Of a DNA stretch of 64,000 nt, positions 49,978-60,600 are shown in pieces. Location of the stretch: positions 13,022,503 through 13,086,502 of the forward strand of contig JANCRA010000007.1 of the NCBI GenBank assembly GCA_024362935.1, written 5' to 3'. The notes below the pieces were generated by a model. That model ran no database searches. It saw only the letters and a list, made by a program, of their open reading frames with translations, and had not been told where the DNA came from. The position numbers and the translations under genes were made by a program. Each line of letters begins with the position of its first letter. Position 1 is the stretch's first letter. This stretch comes from Setophaga petechia (taxonomy: Eukaryota; Chordata; Aves; Passeriformes; Parulidae).

Positions 49978-52900
49978 TAAAAAATAAACACCACCAGAAG
50001 TTTCAATAGAGAACCTTCAAAATCCTTCCTCTCCTCTCACTTGCCTTCCTGTGCCTTAAAAAATAATCAGTAACTGAGGAGATATAAAGTCCATTAAGCA
50101 AGGTTTGACCAATAACTACTGCATTCCTTGGAGGCAAAAAAGAGGGAAAACACCACCAATTTAGTACCAAGCCTTTAAACTCTTAGGGAAACTAAGCAAA
50201 ACAGAGTAAATGTTTAAATTGTAAAACATTACTCAGTTGTAGTGGTCTCAGGTGTAGTGCAACAGCCCAGGTTTAGCAACTACACCCGCAGCACAGAGAA
50301 CAGCAGAAGCCTTCCACTGAGCACAGCCAGGGACACTCCCCAGAACCCAAGGGTCCAACCTGCAATGGCATTGCTGGTGATGGCCCCAGGCCCGAGCAAA
50401 TGGCTGCCTCCTGATTTCTAGCTACATCTTCCAGAAGCCAGGTTAGGTTCTTTACTTCACAGAAGAGCCCAGATAGAAAAGAACATCCAGCTAAGGTTTT
50501 TCTGCTTGGGGACATGATACACCGGGAAAAAATGAAGGGGAAAAACAGATCAGTTCCCATCACTGTGAATGGAGGTGGCCAAGAAATTCAGTTTCAGCAG
50601 ACATTCAGCAAGACTTCTATTTTTCAAAACTGCTTTGCTTAAACACAGCATCATCTACAGAAATCAGACAGTTACTACATCTCTGAAATTCCAATTTGAA
50701 ACTGCAAACCTTAAAAAATTAAAACCGTGTTTAAATAAAAACACAAATTTAGCCTGGTTTTCCTACTCCTCCTTTCTCTAAGTCACTTACTGTTGTATTG
50801 TACACAGGTTGGGATTTTGCACTATCAGATATGTAAAAATAAATGTTACTTTGCTAGGAAGATTACTGATTGAAAACCTTAAATTTAATTAGGATCAAGT
50901 CAGCAAAATGGTAATAGTTCGGCTCATGCAGAGTTCATAAATCAAGAGGAAAATCACAAGATTTCACAAAAATAATATGACCTGTAGGTGTTTCTCTAAA
51001 TTGACAAAAACCAGTCTCTAAAAATCTTCCCCAAGTGGATGCCAGACCTGAGAGCAGAGAACTGCTACCTAAGAATCACTCTAAGTAGCATTAGTAAACC
51101 AATGGTGTCTAGGAACATCAGAAGACCTTGTCATAATTTACAGCCCATAAAACTGCTGGAGTAGCTCCATGGCAGAAGTGAAAGACTTGGAAGAGGCCAG
51201 TATGGTGTGTTGTGCCATCACACATTCACTCATAGCTGACATGCTTTGGCTTGACAGTACAAAAGCCTTTCTTAGAATTAAGCTACAGACTATGGCTTTA
51301 TGAAAATAAAAAGGCAGCCCCAAAGAGCAAGATGCTGTTTCACAACACACATTGGGGAGGATACAACTCTGCTGTTTGCAAGGCCCCTGGTGTTTAGCCT
51401 CCAGTGGGAGTTATCTGCTCACCTGGAACAGCAGGGAATGCACACCTGACACTGACAGCTTTATCAGGGGTTTCTGGATCACAAGATTGTCTGGAAATTT
51501 CCATGTACAAATCAATGTATTCAAATCACCAAGCTCACATGCCTTGAGTACCAAAACCAAATACCACTTCAAAGTACTGCAGTGTCTTCATTCCAGTAGA
51601 ACTAGAACACAGAATGAACCCTAACACAAGTAGCAAAATTTCCAAGAAAAAAAGTATTGTTTAAAGCTCCACAAAAACCTCTCATTTCTGTCCTGCATGA
51701 ATATGTTACCTCAGCTTTTAGTATGTATTTTTTTATTTTAAAAATTAATTAATTAGCAGCTATTAATTAGCAGTCAAAGAGAAACAAGGACACTCTCTCA
51801 TCTCAGAGGAGTTATGATGGTACCCCTCAAAGCTGACTCAGGAATTAATGTAGTTGTTTCAAGAAACAAAATAGCAAAAGACTCAGTCTTGGGCAGCTTT
51901 TAAACCATCTGTTCCACACTATTTTAATCACTTCTGCACAGTACAGAGATTAAGAGTTTCAGTTCATTTGTGATAGGAAAACAAAGAATGCTGCATTCTT
52001 TCAGCATGTGGGGGGAAATCCAGAATCTTCCCAGCTACCCTGAAACTGAGGTATATGAAGAAAGTGAAAGGTTTACTGGGTTGCATGCTCGAGCATGATA
52101 AAACCACCCTCCCCCCTCCATGTGGGATTCCTCCAGTGCTTCCAAGCAAACACAAATTGGAATGTGCCACACTGACCTGAAAAAAGGGGGATGCGGGCAA
52201 GGAGCTCTTATTAGCCACTTTATTTTGGCAAAACAATTAGTATCATTCTTTCCAATGAAGAACCTAAAAGTTCCCATTGCTATTTGTTGTGGGAAACTGC
52301 TTATTAATGTGAAGAATGTGTTTCCTCTTCTCAGAAGTTACAGACTTACAATGACTTCCTTGTAACACTAGAAGTTCAGCAGGGTAGAAGCAGTAGGTGG
52401 GTTGGAAGGGATGAGCCTATCTTTGTAACACAGTGATTTCTTGTCCCCTCTCCCCATCCCTGAAGAGCAAACAGTTCTCCAAGATGACAAGCAAGCACAG
52501 AAGTCAGGTCCCACAGTTCATTTGAAGGATCTTCAGCTGAAAGTCTGCTCTGTGCAGGTGACTGCTGGATGAACTCAGCACTTGTGTTTACCTGCTCAAA
52601 CTATAGAAATTACTATTCCCCTACACCATTTGCATCTCCCCCAAGGAACTGTAAAGTGCAATGCTTCCACTGTGTTGTCTTAGCAGTTTGAAGGGGATCT
52701 GACACAGCTCTCTGAGCTGCAGCTGAAATGATGTGTCAGTTCCTTCTCAGGGACTGAAGGGGTCCTCCCCAACATCCAAAGCCAATGTGGTCCTCTTGAA
52801 AACATCAAAGACTTATCCAAACCTAAAATGATTTAGTCTGTGATTTGATTAAGATGTTAAGTAGCTGAAGAGATTTAGAAAGAGGGAACTTGAACTCCAC

Positions 52901-54824
52901 CTAAACATGTCAGCTTGCCCGAGCTCAATGTCACACCGAAAAGGTTTCTTCTATTGTAAAAATTAATTCTTAGTATTCTCGTGATCAGTAACTCCCATAT
53001 GTTATCATTTTATACTGATATTAAATGAGAAACTCAACTACACGACAGCCAGCATGAATTCAGCTAAACAGGATTGGTGCATTTTTTCTGCATGGCCTTG
53101 GATGAGTGACAGTGTTGGATGGAGAATAAATAAATGCATTATGCAATATTTTATTTTCCTTACCAGTTTTCAACCAGTGCAGTGTAAATTCACATTTACA
53201 GCCTTTTACAGTCATCAAAACTAGCAAGAAACTGAATAAATTCATAAAATGTTTGATTTCTGCACATAGACCAAACATGCTCAAAAATAAAAATAGAATC
53301 AACAGTTTACCTTGGGTACAAAAGAGAAAGCATGTATTATGATGCAGAACACACCCCTATGCCTGTAGTTAAGTCTATAATAACTCTTAACTATGTAACT
53401 CAGGGAGGTAGAAAAGATCCCCTGGTTTACAAAGATTTGTGCAGCCACTTCCCATTGCTGAAGGATCCTCTAGGTGGATTAGTCATCTCAGATCTCAGCA
53501 GACTCAGATTAAGCTGTAGGTTTCCACAGGAATTATGTTCTATTCTGCAGCAAACAAAACCACATTGAGGTACTTTCCTTCCTCTTTTTCAACCTTGTTT
53601 TCCCAATTTGAGGCCTTCAGCATTTATTTCATCTGGCTATCTAGCTACTAAAACCCTGTAAAAATCAAGACCTGTGTGAATATCATATATCCACAGAGAG
53701 TGCTGGTCTGAACCAGAAAGGGATTGTAGTGTTCTATTTTTAGGACAGAAATGTCACAGTCAATAGTGAGGCACATATCCTGCTTCACTCTGCCCTGGAG
53801 GTAACAGCTTTAAAGGTCAGACAGCAATGCTTTCTCGAGATACCCCACTCCAGCTCCTGCAACAAGAATGTGTGATTTCCCTTTTGAATCTGTTACCTAC
53901 AGTGGTAAGACTTCAAACTGCTCACACCCTGCACACATGTGCACTTTGCACAGTTATCTCCCCTTATGTCAGGAGTCCTTCTTAGAGTCCATAGGATGCT
54001 TCCTGCTCTCTGCAATGCAAGTATGAGAGACAAGATTGAACTGTCCCCTAACTGCCACCCAGAAACAAAGATAGAAGGAAAAGAGTGAAGCATGGCAAAT
54101 GCTTCTCAAAGAACTCTTCCCTGTGGCTGGCAAATGAGTGCCTTTTTCTCTTCAACTGATTGTTTTTAAACAATTTCAAATACTGATATTTGAGACACTT
54201 CCAAACAAAGACTTCAAAGCCCTCATGTTTCAAGAGACTGCAGGGTCGGCTGCAACAGCCTACTGCTACCAGCTCTGAAGCACCTAGGGAGACTGAGAAT
54301 GGAAATCCAGATAGAAGGCTGGGAAGAAGAGAGAAAACAAGTCTTTATTGAAGCCCCAGCTGTGACTCAAGACCTTCAGTAACATGATCCAATCATAATT
54401 AAATCTGCCCACTTAGATGATTATATTACACGTTCTACTGTCACCTGCTATGCATTTAGACAACTCCTATGTACAAAATGACTGTGTCCCCCCTTGGATC
54501 CTTGTTATCATGATGAATAGACATAGCTTGACACTTATATCATGCTTCTATGCAAAATATTGAGATAATAGAGAAAAAACTCAAGAAAATCAGTGAAGAA
54601 ATATACTGGTTTAAATTAATTAAATCATCATCTTTGAGAGACACATTGAATGGAATCACAGAATAATGTACATAAAAAGATAGTCCAAAAAATCCACTAT
54701 TCAGGTTTGATCTTTCCTTCTCCTTTACTGCAGAGATGATGTCCAGCAAGAAAGACAATTTATACAACATTAGTGAGAAAGCTGCTTGCCTGATGGGCTG
54801 CTTCCCTCCTCTAACTCCACTCAC
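49978..54824. other. Noncoding AT-rich DNA
   Basis: No recognised gene. A 78-codon plus-strand frame at 53,332-53,568 reads rather evenly after a weak AG (ACTATGTAACTCAG), but it has no donor and no domain. A short duplication (ATTAATTAGCAG twice) lies at about 51,746-51,772. A GGGTTGGAAGGGA at about 52,397 recalls the CR1 3' region in reverse orientation but is too short to call. Confidence 0.5.
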
Positions 54825-54900
54825 ACATTGCCAGCAGCTGCAGCAGCTGCTCCAGCTCTTTGGAGTCGATACTCTTGGCCTGTGGCAGGATGATGAGCTG
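54825..54900 (-). CDS. Candidate short coding exon (minus strand), unknown gene
   Basis: On the minus strand the acceptor CATTATCCTTTTCTCTGGCCCAG precedes 76 nt open in one frame, ending at GCAATGT|GTGAGT. The 25 codons begin QLIILPQAKSIDSKELEQLL and have G or C in most third positions, unlike the AT-rich flanks, which is typical of real coding sequence. The acidic/leucine pattern suggests a helix, but no family is recognised. Start is phase 0, end phase 1. The plus strand is also open across this segment (54,736-54,921) behind a very good acceptor (CCTTCTCCTTTACTGCAG), so the true strand is uncertain and only one reading can be right. Confidence 0.28.
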
Positions 54901-55147
54901 CTGGGCCAGAGAAAAGGATAATGTGGGAGACCCAACACAGGAAAGCTGATGCTTTGCCACTGACAATAGCCCAGTTCTCTCATCCACAGCTACTCCCTCT
55001 CTCCTGACTTTACATAACCAAGTCAAACTGAAGCTCTGACTTGACTCCAGACACCTGTGGACCCCCTGCTCTAGACTGTGAACTGGCATGGAGGGAACTG
55101 CACCATACAGACAAATACTGACTTCAAAGTCACCCATCCTCCATCAG

Positions 55148-55221
55148 AGCTGCCTGCACAGTTAATGGAACTCTTTTCCAAATGCAATAGCTTTCAGTCA
55201 CTACTGGCAAAATTGATGCAG
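55148..55221 (+). CDS. Weak candidate coding exon (plus strand)
   Basis: Acceptor CACCCATCCTCCATCAG, then 74 nt open in one frame (LPAQLMELFSKCNSFQSLLA), ending at a poor donor (ATGCAG|GTGTCA). The translation is protein-like and leucine-rich, but the donor is weak and the location lies between two minus-strand candidates, so at most one set is real. Confidence 0.15.
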
Positions 55222-55438
55222 GTGTCAGTAGGCAGGAAAGTGATTTTTAATTGTTCTTTTTAAACCACAAAGATATGAATATATAAATTAATACATATCA
55301 TTTTCTGGAATCTAAATGAAGATCAAATTAAGCTTTAGACTCATGCACCAGGTAAAAGGGATTAGTAGGCAATGCACACATTAACAAAATGTTGAATACC
55401 ATCTGAAACACAACTCTAGATTTATTTGGCTCTCTTAC

Positions 55439-55497
55439 CTGCTTTTGTCTTTTGAACTTATTCCTGTTGATGACTCAATTAGCTTCTCTTGCAGACC
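55439..55497 (-). CDS. Candidate short coding exon (minus strand)
   Basis: On the minus strand 59 nt end at a strong donor (AAAAGCAG|GTAAGA). Only one frame is open, reading GLQEKLIESSTGISSKDKS, a hydrophilic protein-like sequence. The acceptor (CATGGGGATTTAG) has a poor pyrimidine tract. End phase is 2, which does not join in frame with the candidate at 54,825-54,900, so they are not adjacent exons of one message unless another exon intervenes. Confidence 0.22.
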
Positions 55498-56269
55498 CTA
55501 AATCCCCATGGTGTGAGTTTTACCAAGCAAAAGAAATCTGATCTTTTGCAGTGCACTTCCTTGATTAATCCCTTGCTACTACATCAGGGCAACTCTACTG
55601 CACTACTTAGGCAGGGACTATAGTTAAAAGCTCACAACCAGCCCCAGCTCTTATACACAAGGTGGCTGAAATTCCCATGTGTGCCTCTGTGCAAGAAGTA
55701 TCATGTTGTCCTTCATACTCCTATAGAGGAAATTCTTATTAGGCTCTTAATGATCCAAGAGCAACAAATAATAGCTTATTTATTTATGACATCATAAACT
55801 AAAATAGTCTGTGAAATCAACAGAATCAAAGCTGCTCCTGTATGTCAGACACTCTTCATTTAACACTTCTGTCTACACCTTTTCTTCATTTTTTTGTTAT
55901 GAAAATGAATTAGTAATTTGCCTTTCAGACACTGGACAACGCGAATAATATCATAGAAGTGGCATCACACAAAGAAAAACACAAAACTGGAAAGATTACT
56001 GTGTTGGGCATAGTCCTGCCATACTGCAGAACACATCACATTGAGGAAAGATGCCTTAAAAGTACTGGAGATCCAACTGTTGGGTTTGGGTACTGTTAGC
56101 AAACACTCCAACAAACTTTAGCATGTTGACACATTCTTTCACTACTGGGACTCAAATAAAATGCCAGCAGGCAGACCTCAGAAGAACTGAAGGAAGAAAG
56201 GGGGAGTTTAAACTCCTTCCTACCCACAAAAATCATGCTTTGGACCAGCAATGCTGTCCTATTATTCAC

Positions 56270-56410
56270 TGGCTCAAAAATACTGATTCAGCAAAGAATT
56301 TAAGCATGTGCCTAAATTTAAGCAGTTTAATTAACTCTGACGTCAGTGAGCCTACTTCTGTGCTTATAATTAGATATGTGCTTGCTGAAGCAGAGCCCAT
56401 CTGAATAGAA
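56270..56410. repeat. Ancient imperfect palindromic repeat, copy 1
   Basis: The left arm (56,284-56,323: TGATTCAGCAAAGAATTTAA, then GCATGTGCCTAAATTTAAGC) is matched by the reverse complement of 56,362-56,394 (GCTTATAATTAGATATGTGC then TTGCTGAAGCAGA). The left arm recalls the amniote foldback repeat with the phrase TTCAGCAAAGCACTTAAGCA. Flanking TTGATTTTAATTTGGCCCTT may be part of it. The family name is uncertain; it may be a small DNA transposon or part of a CR1/L3 unit. Confidence 0.55.
56338..56345. promoter_or_regulatory. Full CRE core TGACGTCA
   Basis: The eight-base cAMP-response element (CREB/ATF site) is perfect and sits in the loop between the two arms of palindromic copy 1. It may be a by-product of the palindrome's centre. 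No promoter is close. Confidence 0.45.
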
Positions 56411-56487
56411 TCTCGTTGATTTTAATTTGGCCCTTTGTCTTTGCCCCTCATTTATTCTTTGCAGTGACTGAAGGATTAGTGCTAAGG

Positions 56488-56600
56488 TTCTGGTTCAGGA
56501 ATGCACTTGAACAACTCATCTTCACTCATGACATGCAGAAGGAAGCTGAGCATGTCTCAAAAAATAAGCATAGACCTAAGTGCTTTCCAGAATAATGATA
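56488..56600. repeat. Ancient imperfect palindromic repeat, copy 2
   Basis: Left part GGTTCAGGAATGCACTTGAA and right part GACCTAAGTGCTTTCCAGAA are imperfect reverse complements and resemble the outer arms of the same foldback family as copy 1, about 80 bp away. Confidence 0.4.
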
Positions 56601-57418
56601 GTTTCATGGCTGAGGAACATGTGGTGGGCCAGTTCTTCTTTTTGTTAGTCAGATTTTTTTTTTAAGGACACAATTTTTTTTCCATTTCCATAAAGAGTTA
56701 AAAGTAGTGTTCCACACACTTCAAATGAAAATGGACAAGTAAGCAGCTATTTCACAGAGAAATTAAACTTACATAGGAATCCTTTTGCAATGTTGTTAGT
56801 TCTTGCAATGTGGAAGAGCCTGCTGTAAATGTCTTATTTGTTCATTTGAATGATGGCCTTTAGGCTCCAAAATCTGGGATATTTTAAGGTCATGTAAAAC
56901 GAGTCACAAAATAGTTAAGAATTAAATGAATTAAAAAAATCAAGACAAATAAAACCAAACCAAAGCCAACAAAAAAAACCCCAATACCAAAACTACATGG
57001 AGAATGAAAACATGAACACCACAGATCCAGCCATCAGAATAATGGCTCAAGTCCCTGAGGTAAAAAGACAAGGAAGGACCTCCACAGCACACCAGAGCAA
57101 AACAGCAAGATCAAAGATACAGCTTCTGCCAGGCATTTCTGCTAAACACCTCTAGAGCAAAATCTGCTGTCTTTTAACATGTCCACGAACTGGATTCAGC
57201 ACACACACAGCATCTTTAACAAGCATTTTAACTCAGCTATTTTGGCCCATTCTGCCATGTTTATGGCCTTTTAAAACTTGGAATACATGACAGCCATTAT
57301 TAACTGCAGGCATTCTACAATTAAAGGTGGCTTTAGAAGGATACAGCAGTGCAGGGGGAATAGGAAAACAGAAGGAAGCCAAGACCTGAGTTCAGTATGA
57401 AAAACACTGCAGGAAGAG

Positions 57419-57595
57419 TTACTCAAAGAAGGAATCCCAAAGAGCATTTGCGCTGAAGGCACTGCCATCCATCACAGTTCTGGCGTACAGAGCTCCCTGC
57501 AGGGCTCCCTGATCCCCTGTACCACAGCCAGGGTGGGGGGACTGGGCTGCACCACCCACACAGCCACTGCCAGGTGCCTGAGCTGAGCCATGAAA
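57419..57595 (-). CDS. Candidate terminal coding exon (minus strand), unknown gene
   Basis: On the minus strand the acceptor ATCCTTCGCCCTTGCAG ends at 57,596 and is followed by 58 codons and a TAA stop. The translation begins FHGSAQAPGSGCVGGA and ends SAFSANALWDSFFE. It is glycine/serine/alanine-rich with an aromatic-acidic tail. The segment is GC-rich compared with its flanks and has no other open frame crossing it fully. I do not recognise the protein. No AATAAA lies close downstream on the minus strand; the nearest variant I noticed is about 1 kb away. An unrecognised GC-rich repeat is the main alternative. Confidence 0.25.
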   Translation of the reverse strand, partial: FHGSAQAPGSGCVGGAAQSPHPGCGTGDQGALQGALYARTVMDGSAFSANALWDSFFE

Positions 57596-59934
57596 CTGCA
57601 AGGGCGAAGGATTTGTTATGCATTGGTTTGCATGAACTGTGCTGAAAATTACACAGTTAAAATACCAATGGGTCTCTGAAAAACACCTATCTGAAATCCC
57701 ACTGATTTCACGATTTTTCAGAAACCCTACCCACAAATGTGTGCATGCAGCAATATGGCTCATCCAGCATTTACCCAAAATCTGTTGTCACATACCTAAA
57801 TTTCTGCTGTCAAAAGAGCACTGGAAGAAAGTTTAAAAAGGTCTGGCCTCAAATTAAAACTGAAGAGAAAGCTGGCAATATAAAGAAATCAACTATGTAT
57901 CTACTTCATGAGTGTATTTGGAGACACGAGCATAGAATAAGAATGTCCCAGTTGGATTATTAAACTAATATGCTTAAAGTGACAACTGTCAGTTCTTTTA
58001 AAACCTACTATCAATTTATTCAAAGTCATTTAGTGTGTTGAGATAGGGTGACATATTGGGATTGAAGGAGAAGTAGAAAAACCCCATCTAGCTAGTGATT
58101 TTGGGTTTGGAGGTATTATTTGCTTATTAACTTGCACATGCCATAAGGAGAACCTGCAGATATCACAAAACTTCATTATCCCATCCCCATTAATTTGGAT
58201 TTTGAATTAGCACATGATTGGGTTTCCCTGGACAAAAAAAGATTTTTTCATTCTAAAATTTATGCTTTTATCCTAAGGTCCAGCCTCCCCCACAGTAACT
58301 CATTTGTCTAGAATCTGCCAACTCTACAGGCAGAACAGGCATTTGCTGTCCATTTCCTCTGCTCCCATAGTGTGACCTCACCCTTCTTTGCTTTGTTTCT
58401 TTTGCTGCATCAGTAAAAGGAATAAAACTATTTCAGCTCTGTCATCTTTACTCTTCTACTGCTTTAAAAACATAAAAACAGCTGCCAAAAGAATGGGCAC
58501 TGTTTATTGTGATGTTTGGTCTGGGCACACTGAAAACACTGAATCTACAGTGTCTCACCATCCTGTACAGAGCAATCGAGGTTCTTTCTCCAGGGAAGAG
58601 GCTTAAGAGTTCATCACTAACAAATAATTTTCTAGGCATGGAACCTTAAAAAATAACTCCAAAATTGCTACGTAAGACAGCTATTTCTGCACACATGAGC
58701 TTTCTCAAGTATGGTTTTAATTTTTCAATCTCTCTGCAATCTTTTTTGCTTTACTGTCCTCATGATATGTAGAGTTCTAGACAGAGAGACAAAAGCCAGA
58801 TAAAAACATCACTTACTGCAAATAAACACAGCAAGAGAACAATGACCCCATCTAAACATTTTTTCACCTTTGTAGACTAAATGGCACCTGCAGAATAAAG
58901 TTTCCTTTCATGGGGTAATGCATCTAATTCATATCTGACTATTCCAAGTTTCCAGTATGTTTTCAAACCACAGCTCAAATGTATTTACTTCACAATACAT
59001 ACACATATATGCTTACAGTCCTTTGACAACCTTAGTTTAGTTTTGTTGTCTTCTTTTCTCAACAAAACATCCCTCCAGAGTGATTTGTATCACTCTGAGA
59101 CTTTGTCAGCCACATATCAGTGTTAGCTTTTTGAAGACAGTCCTTAGAGGTCACCACCCTTCTACAGAGTTTAGGATTGTATGATTGACTAAATTTAAGA
59201 TTAAAGTAAATGTGGGGCAAATACATTTCCCCTACTCCCTAGATTTGAAAATATAATCCATCCCAGGGTTGGAAATTCTGGCTCTTTCACTCAATCTGAG
59301 TGAAAGCATACATTTATCGTTGAAGTACAAAGATGTAAATTCTACCAGAACAAGAAAATACGAGGAACACAGAAGATACTTTCAACTGCAGAAGCCTGGC
59401 AGTCTGTAGTGCTGACTGAACTAAAGGGACTGTGCCAAGCCAGACATAGAAAATAGGATTTCCCCTCTGCTTTTCTAACATTACCTTCAGTGTTTGCTAC
59501 AACACATACTGCAATCAAAGGAAAGGAAAAATTGCTGACATGCCTCTGCACACATAGCTGCTCCAAAGGGACACTGAAAACCACTCTGCAGTCCTTCCAA
59601 AGGATTGAGGTCTGTTTGAAGCATAGCTCCCAGCAAGAATTCCACAGGAAGACTGGCTCCTGAACTCTGCTCAGCTGACTTTTTTGCCCTGACACATGGC
59701 TCAGGTTCTCAAATTGGCAGTAAAGTCACAAAATGTTTGAATTTTGGTGTGTGTCAAAGATATCTCAAAATATCATTGGTAATCAATCACCAAAGGATCC
59801 CACTGAGCTGCCAACAGTGGTGTGATGATCCACCAGCATTGTGTCACTGGCTTGAGAACTTTGCTTGCAGACACTACTCTTGTTTCTCATCCCAGCCTTC
59901 TGTCCCTTTACAGGCAGTGAATGATTCTGCACGG
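57596..59934. other. Noncoding AT-rich DNA
   Basis: No recognised gene. A 117-codon minus-strand frame (59,342-59,695) lies beyond the presumed 3' side of the LTR-like block but shows no retroviral signature. No RNA gene was recognised. Confidence 0.5.
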
Positions 59935-60600
59935 GGCTGATCATGCTTACACAGAACAGGAACACAACACTTCCTTCCACCCTTCTATCAAGATTCTCTC
60001 TATCAAGAAGGCAGATCATTGCCCAGACCTTGTTGCAGCACATGCCACAGCCCAGAGGGCCACAATACACAGAGTGTCACCATAAAATATCAGAAAGCTC
60101 CAACCCATACACAGTAACACCATACCTCAGCAGAAGGCTTCAGGCATCTGCCGATACAGAGTAACATCATTCCACTTCAGAAGACTTCAAGCATCTGCTC
60201 CTCTTGTTCTTCAGCCCAACCTTTTATCCCCTCCTGTTGATGCATTGCACCTGTGTGCCCTCTGCTCCCTTTGGTGGTTGGTCAGTGCCCCTGGGCACTC
60301 CATGGCTCGTTAGCTCCAATGGGATTCACCTGCTGCTCACAGCTGTACCCACTGGGGATGAGGCTCTGCCCAGCCCCACCCCAATCACCACAAAGTGCAC
60401 CTACAAGACCCCACACCAAGCACACAGCTTCACACAATGCTCTTGATGTAACCCAGTGGCTAAGAGACAGGAGCTCCTTGAGTGACAGCTGTCACACTGT
60501 GCTGCCACCACCCTGGCCAAGGACCTTCTGCCTCCTTGATCACTGCAAGCTGGGAGCAATGATTGGCTACAAAGAATCAAATGAACACTGAATTTTTCCA
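59935..60600 (-). mobile_element. LTR-like block, probably a solitary endogenous-retrovirus LTR
   Basis: The block is GC-richer than its flanks. On the minus strand it has LTR architecture: a CCAAT-type motif in GTAGCCAATCATTGC near the upstream edge, a TATA-like GGGGATAAAAGG at about 60,220-60,232, and a downstream region of short tandem repeats where R/U5 would lie. The wording GATAAAAGGTTGGGCTGAAG is typical of avian ERVL-type LTRs as I remember them. I see no internal coding region and no second LTR, so a solo LTR formed by recombination is likely. The edges are approximate: no clear TG…CA termini or target-site duplication. A polyadenylation signal was not found. Confidence 0.4.
60060..60198. 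repeat. 47-bp tandem repeat, about three copies, in LTR-like block
   Basis: Copies start near 60,061, 60,105 and 60,152. The last two both end in CATCTGC after an AAGGCTTCAGG/AAGACTTCAAG segment and share ATACA(C/G)AGTAACA. The first is more diverged and a few bases shorter. On the minus strand they lie just downstream of the TATA-like box. Confidence 0.7.

Noticed and set aside
52390..52420. GGGTTGGAAGGGA resembling reverse CR1 3' end
   Set aside because: Only about 13 bases match; no flanking CR1 sequence was recognised.
59342..59695. 117-codon minus-strand frame beside the LTR-like block
   Set aside because: No retroviral protease, polymerase or other signature was seen, so it is not evidence for an internal provirus region.
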